Source: Clonostachys chloroleuca
Lineage: Eukaryota > Ascomycota > Sordariomycetes > Hypocreales > Bionectriaceae
Direction: 5' to 3'
Assembly (NCBI GenBank): GCA_037952775.1
Contig: JBANAY010000003.1
Location: 11,284,001 to 11,348,000, forward strand
Length of the DNA stretch: 64,000 nt
This document shows positions 1 to 11,330 of this stretch, piece after piece (position 1 is the stretch's first letter; each line of letters starts with the position of its first letter). Below the pieces are notes generated by a model, which ran no database searches, was not told the origin of the DNA, and saw only the letters and a program-made list of their open reading frames with translations. The position numbers and the translations under genes are program-made.

Positions 1-1924
1 CCACCGGGGCACCATCTTACGCACACGCACACGCGCTCAGCTCGCAGGCAAAGAATGGGGGACTGACAGGGTAGCTGTGTGCTTCGGTCGGGAAGCCGTC
101 ATCGAGGTAGCCAACTCCCGCTACGATGCATGCGCGACCACTGATTAGGCAGGCAGGCGTTGGGCATGCCACCTCACCGTCAATGCTTCTCCAACTTTAC
201 TCTGGCCCTCCCTGCAACTGGTGGCCCATGACCGCCGATCCCTGCTTGGGAGCTTACCATCCGCTCTTCAGGCCGCCCACTCTTGTGGCCTGCGCCCCGA
301 TCTGAGTGGTGGCTTTTCGCCTGGTCGCCAAATAGACCCTGGATCATTGCAACCCTCCGTCGTTGTTCACGGTAAACACGAGCTGATGAAGTGCCCTTAC
401 CCTCACATTCGGGCGAACCATAATGGCGGGTTGGCCGCATAGGTGGCTGCTTTCGTCGCATATATTCGACGCCAATGGAAACTCAGACAACCACAACAAC
501 AGCTGGGGGATCTTCGCCTTGTCGGGCCTGCGCGCCATATTGCTCTTCTCAACTCAGCTCCCTGCTAATACGATATACGCATGAGGACTTGCTCTGGGCG
601 AGACACACCTCGCTCGCATCGCAGCCACTCGTTGAAAGGAACATCCGTAGTGCACACAGCCTTCGAAGCCCGCAAGACTCATCCTCAATGCGATCGCTGA
701 CCTCTTCTTCCCCTCCCCTTGCATAATACGTAGCCAAAGCTTGGATCATCAACAGGCCCGGCCGCTCTGATTGCGATGCCAAAGTGGGACGGCCATGATC
801 ACACTACCTCATCCGTGATCTTTTTTGGCGTCTACTGTGCAATTCGCTCGAACAAGGCTATCGGGCTTGTTCCCCTCGGTCCAGAGGTCTTCTTTCCTTT
901 TTCCTTGATCCTCCGTGGTTGCTGCACCACCCCTGTCTCTGCATGCGTAGCCACCCACTTCCCTGCGCGCCAAGGTCAGCAACTATGGGTAGGGCTTATC
1001 CGAAAGACCTTCGGTCCCAGGGTTGGTCCCAGGGTGTACACTGTACTCTGGACACACATGTGAAATGTGATGCAGTGGTCGAGTGGCTCGTGGAAATACA
1101 ATGTACCAATGAGGGGATCTCGTCCACGCTGCTCCGCCAGACTCGGTGCCATTTCCTGTAATGGGGCCGTAATATGAACTTCTGTCCAACACGGTCTCGA
1201 CTCAACCGGGCAGCCCGCGGACTTGTCACCATTATGGCATCTTTACTAGTTCCTCTGTGGCAAAGATAATCCCGTCGTAGGCTCTGTACCCATCTATCCG
1301 TGTTGTCGCTGCGTGGTTTGCCGTCTGTATCTCAGCCCTCCTCACCTCATGCAGGTGATTGTGATTTTGCCCCAGCAAGGTTAGCCCAATCGCTGGATTC
1401 TCCCAGCTGAATCGACCTTTTACATTAACTCACATACTACACACTTGTACCCCATAGACGTGCTCACTCCTCTCTGGTGCTCTTGATTCCCCAAAGCGGG
1501 CCCAGGCGATACCCCCCAGCCTCTCCTTCAGCTCATCACCACTGCTGGCTGAGACCAAAGATTGCCTGCTCACTCACACCTCTCGTTCTGATACACGGGA
1601 AATTGCATGTGTCCAGCCGGATCGAACTCTGTGGCGTTTGCGGCTGATCTCCTCTGGATCGAACCTGGCGGTTTAGACCCAGACACACAGTATCACCCTG
1701 CTGTCGACCAAGACAGGAGAGGGGAACCGAACCTGTGAGGCGGCGAGACATACGGCTCCCAGTTTGCAGATCCAACGGCGAAGATTGGGACAGGAATTGT
1801 TCACGACCCATTCCCCACCGCCAATCTACCGGGTGATGTGCTTCTAAGTCGGTGTTGAGTTGATTCATCAATTATTCGGCTTCACTAGCATAATTTACAT
1901 TAAAAAAACGGCGCAGAGAAAGCG
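1..1924. other. Non-coding region upstream of the kelch gene
   Basis: No reading frame here resembles a protein I know. Only short open frames on both strands are seen, the longest (111 codons, minus strand, 1536-1871) without recognisable domains. The stretch is rich in pyrimidine runs and is read as intergenic sequence plus the promoter and 5' leader of the gene starting at 1925. A left-hand neighbour may lie outside the window. Confidence 0.5.
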
Positions 1925-4637
1925 ATGAAGGTCGCAGTTCAATCACTGCTCGTGGCCTTGGCCGGCACTGCCGTTGCGCAGTTTGGTGGATGGAAAGAAG
2001 GCCAGGTCAACACATCCATATGCACATGGGAACAACTCCGAGGTTTGTCTTCTATACCCGTCTTGGGATGTTTAATCACATCCATGCATACATGGATGAT
2101 ATATGCCGATTTCCATCCATGCCATCACGACATGGGTGCGCCTTTCCTGAATACATGGCTGACTGACCGTAGGTGCCTTGGTCCGCGACATGATCTATCT
2201 TGATGGCGGTGACCTGAACTGGATCCCGGGTATGAACAATGGAATGTTTGGGAATGTTCTGAACGATGGTTTGTCGACCTCTTCTTGATCAAACCTAGTG
2301 GTCAATATACTGACTCGATGCGCAGGCAATGTGAGGGGACCAATCCTCACTTTCAACCTCAGCAAGTCTTTTACTGCCGACACAAACGTGACGCAGATCC
2401 TCACAGACAATTACATCTCCAAGGCGAGGGGCGGTACCGGCAATGCTCTCGGTGCCGCGCCCAACTTCGTAGATGGCGGTATGCTGTACAATGATGCCGA
2501 GTTTTGGATGTTTGGCGGCAACCTCTTCCAGAACAAGAGGTTGTACGACAACCCGGACGAACACTGGGCTCTCGGCTTCCAGGCCTACCAGTACGGCCCG
2601 GACAAACCGCTCTGGGGTCCCGGGTTCGTCGACGCTAAGCTTGGCAACGTCAGTCGGTATATCACATATGGCGGTGCGGTCAGCGCGCCCTCCGAGAACC
2701 TGGCCTGGTACTTCCCGGGCATGACTTCGCCCTCGGAGGGAGAGCTCACTACCGTGGCATACCCGAATGGATCTACCACGGCGCAGAACGTCTCTACCTC
2801 CATGGTCACGCTGGATATGGCAACACAGAGCAGCGAGAAGTGGGCCTACAAGACACTGCCGACGAGTGTCAAGGGTCGCGCAAACCCCGAGGTCGTCTGG
2901 GTACCCGTCGGCGAGCAGGGTATCCTCGTTGTTCTCGGTGGTGTTACCTACCCCGAATGGGCGGGTGTAACAACTTCGCGCAAATCGGAGAACGAGACCG
3001 CAAGTGTAAGTGTTTTCAAGTCAATCTCCCTACGCGGTTTCTCATTACAGATTCTAAACCCTCTCTTAGAAAAGCGAAAGCCCCAAGTTCATGCAGGAGA
3101 TCGATGTCTACGATATTAAGAACGACAAGTGGTACAAGCAATCGACCCAGAATGGCCCTGGAGCCACCACAAGAGGATGCGCTGTGGTTGCTCCCGCTTC
3201 GGATTATTCCAGCTACAACATCTACTACTACGGAGGCTACGATGGTATCAACCCCAAGCAGCCGTATTATGACCAGGTCTGGGTCTTGTCCATACCCTCC
3301 TTCACTTGGACTAAAGTGAACGAGGGCACCGATTTGCATGCCAGAACCGGCCACAAGTGCTTCAAGCCGTATCCTGACCAGATGATGGTTATTGGAGGCA
3401 TCACCTCCCAGGCTGGCAACACCATCAGCTGCTTAGATGGAGGGCCAGTTGTCATGTTCAACCTCACAAGCGCATCATGGATGACCTCGTACGACCCTTC
3501 GGTGCATGGCGATTATGGCGTCCCAGACAAGGTGGTTGAAGCCATTGGAGGAAGCCCAACGGGCGGAGCGACCCTCACATCTCCATCTCCATCAGGCTGG
3601 GCCAACAAGGACCTGGGCAAGGTCTTTGATACCCCTTACGATAAGAAGAAGATCAAGACATACTACCCTTACGCAGCCGCCGCCACTCAGACGACACGAC
3701 CGACCCTAACCCCCGACAGCGGCAACAGCAAGGGAGGATCTGGTCTTCCCTCGTGGGTCGCCCCCGTGCTTGGCGTTGTCCTTGGTCTCATTTTCCTCAC
3801 CGGTGTCATCGTTGTCTTCTGCCTCTACCGCAGACGCAAGCTCCTGAAGAGTGGCTCCTCCGAGAGCGGAACTGAGGATGCCGGCAACAGAATCATCTCG
3901 TGGATGAAGGGCCAGCATGTCACTGAGAAGGCCGTGACAGTGACGACCTCCGACGACATTCCGGTCTACAGCATCACAAAGAGCCCCGAGATGGGAGAGC
4001 TGAGGAACAATGGCCCCCTGCCCCCTCCACCGCCATCAGTCTCTGCCAGTGCCACTGTACCAACTTCGTCGCCAGAACCTACCCAATTCTCCGAGATGGG
4101 AGGAAACCCGATTGCTGAACTAGGTGGTGAGTCGAGACAGGACAATGTTCCCTTACTTCGATGAGGATAAAGCTTGCTAACCCAGTTTGTCTTTTAGATA
4201 CATCCCCGCCTGCCGAGCTTGGAGACAACCCCTTATCTGCAGCCGCTGCCGCAAGATCTAATTCGCCGTCGGGTCCCTCTGAGCTGTACAGCTCATCCCC
4301 AAGATCTTCTGTCGCAGGGTTTGTCGATGCTCACTCGCGTGCTGAGTCGCCCGAGTCGCCTGCCATCCCCGTCTCCCCGGAGCAGTTTGGCGACAGGCAG
4401 GGCATGAGATCGATCCCCGAAGAACTGGCCAGGTTCGGCCCAGTGGAGAAGGACGATGACAGGCCTGCCGTTGGCAGGACAGAGTCCGAACAAACACAGC
4501 TGTCGCCCATATCTCCGCCAACAGCCGGTGATGTGGTCGGGCAGGACTATATTTCGGCACGGCCCACCGGCTCTCCGGGCCAGACCAGACCGAGCGTGTT
4601 CCGTGAGCACGAGGAGGATCTAGGAGACAGGCGCTGA
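1925..4637 (+). CDS. Kelch-repeat single-pass membrane protein
   Basis: Five exons are inferred: 1925-2042, 2173-2268, 2326-3005, 3070-4126 and 4198-4637, with GT-AG borders and matching phases, giving about 796 residues. The protein opens with a signal peptide (MKVAVQSLLVALAGTAVAQ), followed by a long extracellular part with kelch/galactose-oxidase-like beta-propeller blades (YYYGGYDGI, MMVIGGITSQ, ILVVLGGV) and several N-X-S/T sites. One hydrophobic helix (VAPVLGVVLGLIFLTGVIVV, about residues 525-548) is followed by a basic stop-transfer segment (YRRRKLLK) and a cytoplasmic tail rich in Pro and Ser. This layout is common in fungal kelch proteins proposed to work at the cell surface or in polarity; the ligand is unknown. 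The gene converges on HGH1. Alternative: a cell-wall-integrity-type sensor. Exon 1 to 3 borders rest on splice consensus only. Confidence 0.88.
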
Positions 4638-4952
4638 AGTCATATTTTATAGGTAGTTAGGGCCGGTGCACGGGTTGGCGGAGGGGCGTTATTTGCTCTT
4701 TTATTCGTTTCATTCCCTCATTTATAGCAAGCGAGCTAGGGCGATAACCCTGGCTGGATCCTGAAATTTGTTGATGATGCATGGCTACTGTTACGGTTCA
4801 CGAAGAATGTTGACATGGATTTCACGATTTGGAACTCTGTTACTATTGGTTTACTTTGGACAATGGCTTTTTTTTATACGGACTCTCGTTTATATCTACA
4901 CATGCTTTTGTAATGAGCAAAAAATAACTTTTCTCTTCACCTTCATTTAATA
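4638..4952. other. Convergent 3' intergenic region
   Basis: About 315 bp between the stops of the kelch gene and HGH1. It is T-rich towards 4850-4950, as expected for two facing 3' ends. No gene is seen. Confidence 0.6.
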
Positions 4953-6243
4953 TCAGACTTCTACTAATTCATCCTCCCCTTCCTCCTCCTCAGTGACTTC
5001 CTTGACACGCTCGTCCGCAGCGATCTCTCCCTCCTTTCCGGGCTCCTCCTCGTCCCGCATGAGCACCTGCACTAACCGGTCGCACGCCTCCTTGACATCT
5101 GCGTCCTCTACCCGTGAATGTGTTTCTCGAACGATGGGGTACACCTTGATCTGGCGCAACAGCTCTCTTCCCTCCCGCGTAGTTGTGAAGAGCATCAGCG
5201 TCTCCACATGAGTCTGGACAATGCTGTTATCACTATCCCGCTTCTTATCTTCTGGCAGGAGCTGCAGATCCGGCAGGAAATCCAGCATCTCATCCTCGTC
5301 GTACTCTTCACTTCCCATGATGGGCAGGAGGATATAGGGGAGGATATTGATCTCACTCTCTGAAAAGAAGGCGGGATGGGACGAGACCTCAAAGGCCACG
5401 TTCTTGATCGTGCTGGCGACACCCTTGCGACGGATGTCGGACTTGTGCTCGGTGAAGACCTTGAGCTTGGACAGCGGCACGACGCCGTCGTACTTCTGGG
5501 GCGCGAGGAAATACTGCCTGATCTCGGCGTGCTTGGACAGGTCGGCGAAGACGTAGGCGAGGTAGTCAAAGTCGGCCTTCTTGTTGTAGCCGCCGTCCTG
5601 GCCCTTGACGAAGAGATCCATGAGCTGGTTCAGCGCGTTGTCGTCGGAGCCCAGAGCCTCGGGGGCGGTCTGTTTCCTCTGCAGTGTGCTCTTGAAGCCA
5701 TCCCATTTTGCGAGGTTGGCCAGGAGCATGGCTAATATGTTTGCATTAGGCTCTTCGGGGTTCTGGGATTTTGTTAGGCCAGAAAAACGGTTTCCACCAT
5801 TTTGAACAGTTTGCTCACGATTATATACGAGAAGACAACATCGAGGAATTTCTCGTCTGTTGCTACAGCCTCCAGAACTTCAGGGTCACCTGTGAGGTTG
5901 ACCAGTATAGTGGCTGCATTTTCAGCGATTTTCTAATCATAATCCTGGTCAGCATTTGTCTGCGCGGGCGCATAGAAGCGCTTGTAAGGGGGTTAAGTCG
6001 AGACTTACAGGATGGTCCTTGATCAGAAACTTCAAATGCTTCACAGGCTGTAGTTTGTCTGCCTTGAAGATGGAAGGCTCTGCTGTCGAGTATGGCACCA
6101 AATTTTCAACAGCGAGAGCGCGGATGTTGATGTTGGGACTGGCGATGAACCCCACCAACTAGGTTGAAATTTTGAAATCAGTCTTTGAAATTCTCGGACA
6201 GTTTTCTTGGGCACTGTCTCACCTCTTCCAGTTCAGTAGGCAT
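4953..6243 (-). CDS. HGH1: HGH1 homolog (eEF2-folding chaperone)
   Basis: Four exons on the minus strand: 6243-6223, 6158-6009, 5932-5819 and 5762-4953, all phase 0, giving about 364 residues. The N-terminal exon is only seven codons (MPTELEE). The protein matches the HGH1 family (DUF383/DUF384): an armadillo-like start (LVGFIASPNINIRALAVENL), the middle segment with FEVSSHPAFF and LPYILLPIMGSEEY, and the hallmark LLPEDKKR followed by the THVETLMLFTTTREGRELLR block. Hgh1 is known in yeast to help fold translation elongation factor 2 together with TRiC/CCT. The tail is acidic (EEEEGEDELVEV). It is divergent from ENP1, so two translation and ribosome-biogenesis genes share an upstream region. 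Confidence 0.92.
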
Positions 6244-6975
6244 TATGTCCTTTTTTTTTTTTTTTTTTTTTCACCAAAAATATGTACAGATAGGATGTTA
6301 CTGATGAGTCGCCGTATCTCACAGAAGTGCGCCGCGGGCTCTGCAGAAGTTTTATATATGACGATAAAGATGGAGGGGCAGCGGCAAGTCAGTCATAGTG
6401 GGGTTAAGGGTCTATTCCAGGCGGCGAGATGACCATCATTTCAGTGGATATTACAGCGTCATAAGTTCCCACGGAGGCAGGCAAGGGATCGCAAGCTTCC
6501 AATTTTATCGACTTTGTTCTATCAATTTCACCTCGAGATTTTTATATTCAAAACTTACCCTAATATATCCTCAGGCTTCTGTGCTAGAAACAGATGGAAA
6601 TTTGCCTACTCTATGCCAGACTCCCCGGGTGGTAGGCGTATGGGGTTCATCTTGAAGGTTTCTAGGGAAAATCGATCTCAAATTTTCTCTCGGACAAATT
6701 TATAAAGTAAATGAAAAGACGAATATATAACATCTCCAATTTTCTTTCAAAGATACCTGCTGACCAGAAGGGTTCACCTTTGGTTGTAAGAGCTCTGGAG
6801 GCGGTGAAAAGTACAAATATACTGAGCTAAACCTAGATAAGAAAGAGGGGTGGCAGATCGATAAGAACAAAATTTTTGATAATTCTGCCACACAATCGGC
6901 CGGATAAGTCAGAATTGTATGTAGCCTTTGAATTTCTCTTTGCGCTGTTATAGCCAGTAAATCAACAAAATCATA
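6244..6975. other. Divergent promoter region HGH1 / ENP1
   Basis: A 732-bp gap between the start codons of two divergent genes. It holds a T21 tract directly upstream of the HGH1 ATG and is AT-rich near 6520-6750. No coding signal was found. Confidence 0.55.
6251..6271. repeat. Poly(T) tract, 21 nt
   Basis: Twenty-one consecutive T begin 7 bp upstream of the HGH1 start codon. On the HGH1 sense strand this is poly(dA), so it lies in the 5' leader or core promoter. Such tracts exclude nucleosomes, and an A-rich leader next to the AUG is also possible. Confidence 0.85.
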
Positions 6976-8503
6976 ATGCCAAAGGCCACGACTCCCACCG
7001 CCGGCCGCCAGGGTCGGCGCCATAATCCCCTTGAAGAAGATGTCATTGCGACTGGTGTCCTGCGAACCAAGCCTGGGAAGAGAAAGTCCAAGGACCGCGA
7101 CGAGAATGACGAGCACTATGTGGATTCCAAAGCCTCGAAGAATATCCTGCGCATTGGTCGCCAGCTGGATGAGGAGGATGCAGAGACACGAGCTCAGCCT
7201 CAATCTGCCACAATTGACAGTTTTGGCTACGACTCTCGCTTTGAGGACGGGCCCGAGGAGGAGAACCAAGTCTATGGCGATGACGACGAGGCCTGGGGCG
7301 ACGAGGATGAGGTTGTCGAAGAGATCGAGGTCGACCCCGAGGACCTTGAGACCTATAAAAAGTTCCTGCCAGATGAAGAGGATGATCTGTTAAAGCATGG
7401 CTGGGATCGCCGGCCAACTGGCGAGGAGCAAGAGAGCGAGGCCATCAACCTGGCTGACTTGATCCTGGAAAAGATTGCCCAGCACGAAGCTGGCGAGGCC
7501 AGGAAGGCCGTCGGAGTACCAGATGAAGACTACGAACTGCCACCAAAGGTCGTGGAGGTTTATACTAAGTATGTTCGACTGCTGGTCAAGTCATGGCGTA
7601 CGGCTTTTCCGATTGCTAACAACTTCTTCTTGTAGGGTCGGTCAGATCCTTTCCCGCTATAAGTCCGGACCTCTACCAAAGCCCTTCAAAATCCTACCGA
7701 CTATCCCCCACTGGGAGGAAATCATCGAAGTCACAAGGCCTGAGAGCTGGTCACCAAACGCCTGCTACCAAGCGACGAGAATATTCGTGTCCAGCAAGCC
7801 CCATGTCGTGCAGCGATTCCTCGAAATTGTGGTGCTAGAAAAGGTCCGGGAGGATATCTATGAGAACAAGAAGCTCAACGTGCATCTGTTCAACAGTCTA
7901 AAGAAGGCACTTTACAAGCCCGCAGCTTTCTTCAAGGGCTTCCTTTTCCCTCTGGTTGGCAGCGGAAGCTGCACGCTCCGAGAGGCACACATTATATCAG
8001 CTGTCCTTGCAAGGATTTCCATCCCCGTCCTCCATTCCGCAGCTGCTCTCAAAGGTCTTTGCGACATCGCGGCCCAAGAGGCTTCACAAGGCACAGAGGG
8101 AGGTGGTGCAACCAACATCTTCATCAAGACGTTGCTTGAGAAGAAGTACGCTCTTCCATACCAGGTTATTGATGCACTCGTGTTCCACTTCCTGCGATTC
8201 CGAAGTGTCGACCCTGCCTCAATCAGGAATGGGGACGCCATGGATGGCATCGAGCGTGAGGGAGATGCCAAGACGAAGCTGCCTGTGATCTGGCACCAGA
8301 GCTTGCTGGCCTTTGCTCAACGATATAAGGGAGATATCACCGAGGATCAGCGCGAGTCTCTGCTGGATCTTCTTCTGAGCCATGGCCACAGCGCCATTGG
8401 GCCTGAGGTCAGGCGAGAGCTGCTCGCCGGTAGAGGACGAGGAGTGCCGCTTGAACAGCCAGCAATGGCCCTGGATGGAGACGATACCATGATCATGGAT
8501 TAG
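6976..8503 (+). CDS. ENP1: Bystin / ENP1, 40S ribosome biogenesis
   Basis: Two exons, 6976-7568 and 7636-8503, separated by a 67-bp intron (GTATGT...TAG, split Lys codon), give 486 residues. The N-terminal third is charged and acidic. The C-terminal two thirds match the bystin domain: VGQILSRYKSGPLPKPFKI, then WSPNACYQATRIF, FFKGFLFPLVGSGSCTLREA, IPVLHSAAAL, LPYQVIDALVFHFLRF and LPVIWHQSLLAFAQRYK. Bystin/Enp1 is an essential nucleolar factor needed for 18S rRNA processing and pre-40S export. Length agrees with the yeast protein. The neighbour HGH1 is divergently transcribed. Confidence 0.95.
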
Positions 8504-9038
8504 GAAAGGAAAAGGGGAGGCACGAATGTATCGAGGATATCATCATCAAGGGCGTTTGGAGTTTCTTAGCCGACGATTTACGATTACTTCTCCTTCCTAG
8601 AGAATAGAATCTCTAGGTGGTTCATCCATATTCACTTATTTATTTACTTTTTCAATAGATGTCAATCGCATTTATCCTGACCCTGATGTTCCCGCATTCC
8701 TCAATGACGAAGGAATGATATCAATACCCAAATCTCTCAAAAACAATGAACTTCACCGCTCCCAACTATTGCCCTCGTGTAAGGCAGGGGCTACCTACCT
8801 ACTTAAGACAGAACAGACTTAGTATCTTAAGAAAGCGCCTACCCTCGAGACGAGATAACTACTTGATTCTCTCAGTGCTGACTGCCCATGCCTGAATCTT
8901 ACAACAAACAATCTCGCTTGTTCATCGATCCTATCACTAACTTAATATTCTTTGCAACGCTTCCCCTATGAATACCTTTGTTTCCTTTTATTTCACCCCG
9001 TGTAACTAACTACCTGCGGCTGGCCTCTATCTATCAGG
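8504..9038. other. Intergenic region
   Basis: About 535 bp after ENP1, AT-rich with runs of T after 8630. It should contain the ENP1 3' end and the next gene's promoter. No open reading frame of interest. Confidence 0.5.
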
Positions 9039-10858
9039 ATGTCCACTGAGAAGGGAGCAAAGACCGGATACAACGATTATCTAGGCAGGCCCCTGAGCAT
9101 CCCCTCGGGAGTAACAATGTCGATTTCCTTGAGTCCTTGGTCGACCCCTTCAAAAACGCCGTTTACCGGAAATTCTAGGCATGCTCTATTTCCATTTTCC
9201 AGATCTTCTGCCGCCTAAATAAGTGCTGACATCTTCCAGCTACTTTCAGCTTGATGTACCTGATCCGCTCCAAGCCCGGAGCCATACTCCTCCACCTAGA
9301 GCCAAGACACCTCCTATATGTTTTACCACCAGCGGCCTAGCTACACATGATTCATGGCCAGGGGCAATGGCTAACTCTCGATCTTCCTTTCAAAATTCAT
9401 CGACAAGTGCCGGTCCATTTCAACGGCTCACAACGCCTCCTTTACAATCCTTTGGAGTCGACCCGCCTCGCCCAGCTCGAGATGGTTTCGAGTAGGTCTG
9501 GTATCCTGATGGGTACTGGGCAGAGCGACCTACCTCGCCCCTCCACCGGAAAGGGAGCACAGGCAGCCGCTTCTGGAAATGGCGGTCTCGCTCTACCAAA
9601 TCCACAAGTGAGGCAGACATACAAGACCAGCCTATACTGCAGCTTCCACCTGCATCCAAACAGATGTTTCAAACTGCACCTGGAACTCCAATGAGCCCAT
9701 ATCTTACAGAGTCTGCTCATGTATTCTCGCTGCAGAACCCACTCAAACGCCGAGAGAGTAGACTGAATGAGATTAAGGTGACGGAATCCGCCTCGCCCAT
9801 TGAGGACAGCGTAGAAGAGACGCTGTCACGGAAGTCATCTTCAGAGACTCTCATCCGGAAATCATCGCCAACTTTGGCCGAAACGTCTGCCTACTCGCCG
9901 AAAAGGCTGTACTTGAAAACTCTAAAAACCTTCGAGTCTCGTTTCAGAGCGAAGCATGATGTCGATCAAGATGTAAGCTAGTTCAAAGCAATACCCGAGA
10001 CTCGAAATCTAAAGACTGCGTGTAGCCAGCCCACAACACAGCGGCAGGCGCAAAAGGATGTTGCCAAATTCCCATCGATAAGCTAGCCCAACTAAACAGT
10101 AAGTCAACTTCCTGGTTCAAAGATGAACATGGAACTTCGAAGTTCTCCAAGAAAATTTTCTTCGGCAAAGCGCCTTGGCATCGGAAAGAGTCTGGAGACT
10201 CCTGCAGTAGCGTGGCCAGTTCTGTGAGGGAGATCCTCAGAGGCTCAACGCCTCCAGGCACGCCAGTTTCTGGATGTGCTGCACATTGTGAGTTGTGGTA
10301 TTAAGAGCCACGGATTGCGCATAGACTAATCTGATGTCCCCAGATAGCACGCACTCCGTCAACAACCAATTTCCAGGCGGAGTACATTGCCATTTGTCAC
10401 AACTATTGACTAGGTTGCTAAACAAATCTGATTAGGAAGCCCAAAGAATACCGACTCCGCCACTGGACGAAGACACGGCTGATGGGAAACCTCGAGGATT
10501 CTTTACCTGCTCAATTCCCCCTACAGATGGAGGACCTGAGACAGACTCGCTACAATCTCGACACCATGCACTTTCACGTGGCGACATTCACCGCCGTAGC
10601 CTAAATGCCCCGCCACGTGAATGGTGGGAGCAACCTCCCCGTCGAGTTGTCAAGAAAGACACATCCCGAGTTCCGGGGACCTTTGAGTTTGATGTCCCAG
10701 AGCATTTACTAGGCAGCCCATTATGTCCTGCAAATCAATCACGACAGAGGGGCCGAGGTGGACTGTGTGTGTACCATGGTAGAAGCCGTACGGGAACTCT
10801 TCTACGCGAGGAGACAATCAATCGAGGGAGTGAGGAGTTACAAGAGGATGAAGGTTAA
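9039..10858 (+). pseudogene. Fungal-specific Ser-rich protein, interrupted by in-frame TAG
   Basis: Five exons keep one reading frame: 9039-9178, 9240-9972, 10026-10287, 10344-10381 and 10436-10858 (532 codons). The frame contains one stop, TAG at 9493-9495. The stop sits just before V-W-Y-P-D-G-Y-W-A-E-R, where I recall related fungal proteins having Glu-Trp-Val-Trp-(F/Y)-P-x-G-Y-W-A-E-R, so it looks like TGG changed to TAG. The C-terminus (FEFDVPEHLLGSPLCPAN, LCVYHGR) also resembles a conserved fungal end motif. The middle is Ser/Pro/Arg-rich; function unknown. Intron 1 would use a GC donor at 9179, or a GT donor at 9161; both keep frame. Because everything else is intact, options are a recent nonsense allele, a sequence error, stop readthrough, or a small intron over the TAG (for example GTTTCG...GGCAG). 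Translation could also restart at ATG 9664. Confidence 0.6.
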
Positions 10859-11330
10859 CACCATCCTGCCAATGATGGACACCGCTGGGAAAGTAGGCAA
10901 TCAGGTTGATGGTATACGAGTGACTTGTCATTTGATGATATCCAAGGCTAGACTTGGAGGAGGAAATGACACGGCAATTTTAATAGTCATAAATGAGAAA
11001 CAAGCTGCTCGATCCTTGCTTCAAGTTTTGTATGGTTGTCTCTTTCCTAGCAACTTGGTCGTAGGATGGCTGTGTGGTCAAGCCGAAAGGCTATTTTATA
11101 CTCCAGGTTAGCTAAGCAGCTCCAGTGGAGTTGTACACCTGATAGCGCGCCGTAGAAGGGGTTAAGCACTTAACGCGTCTTCACGCGTCGGTCCATCAAC
11201 CAGAAATTTAGACGACCTACCCGGTGCTAGTCCCAGCAACCCAGGAAATGGCGACTCGGCAAGATCAACAACCACAACATACGCCGTAATCTAATCAACA
11301 GACCCTCTGCACAGCTCGAATCAATCCCAC
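10859..11330. other. Intergenic region upstream of ORC4
   Basis: About 470 bp between the Ser-rich gene and ORC4. It contains the palindrome-like string ACGCGTCTTCACGCGT near 11173. ACGCGT is the core of MCB (MBF) cell-cycle elements, which would suit an S-phase gene such as ORC4. That reading is inference; no gene is seen. Confidence 0.45.
11173..11188. promoter_or_regulatory. Pair of ACGCGT (MCB-like) motifs upstream of ORC4
   Basis: Two ACGCGT hexamers lie within 16 bp, about 145 bp upstream of the ORC4 ATG. In yeasts ACGCGT is the MCB element bound by MBF, which drives G1/S genes including replication factors. The placement before ORC4 fits, but function in this organism is inferred from sequence only. 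Confidence 0.5.

Noticed and set aside
10026..10110. Apparent one-base insertion and several stops in exon 3 of the Ser-rich gene
   Set aside because: With the intron ending at 10025, phase 0 gives an open frame (PAHNTAAGAKGCCQIPID, then KLAQLNSKSTSWF), so no indel is needed.
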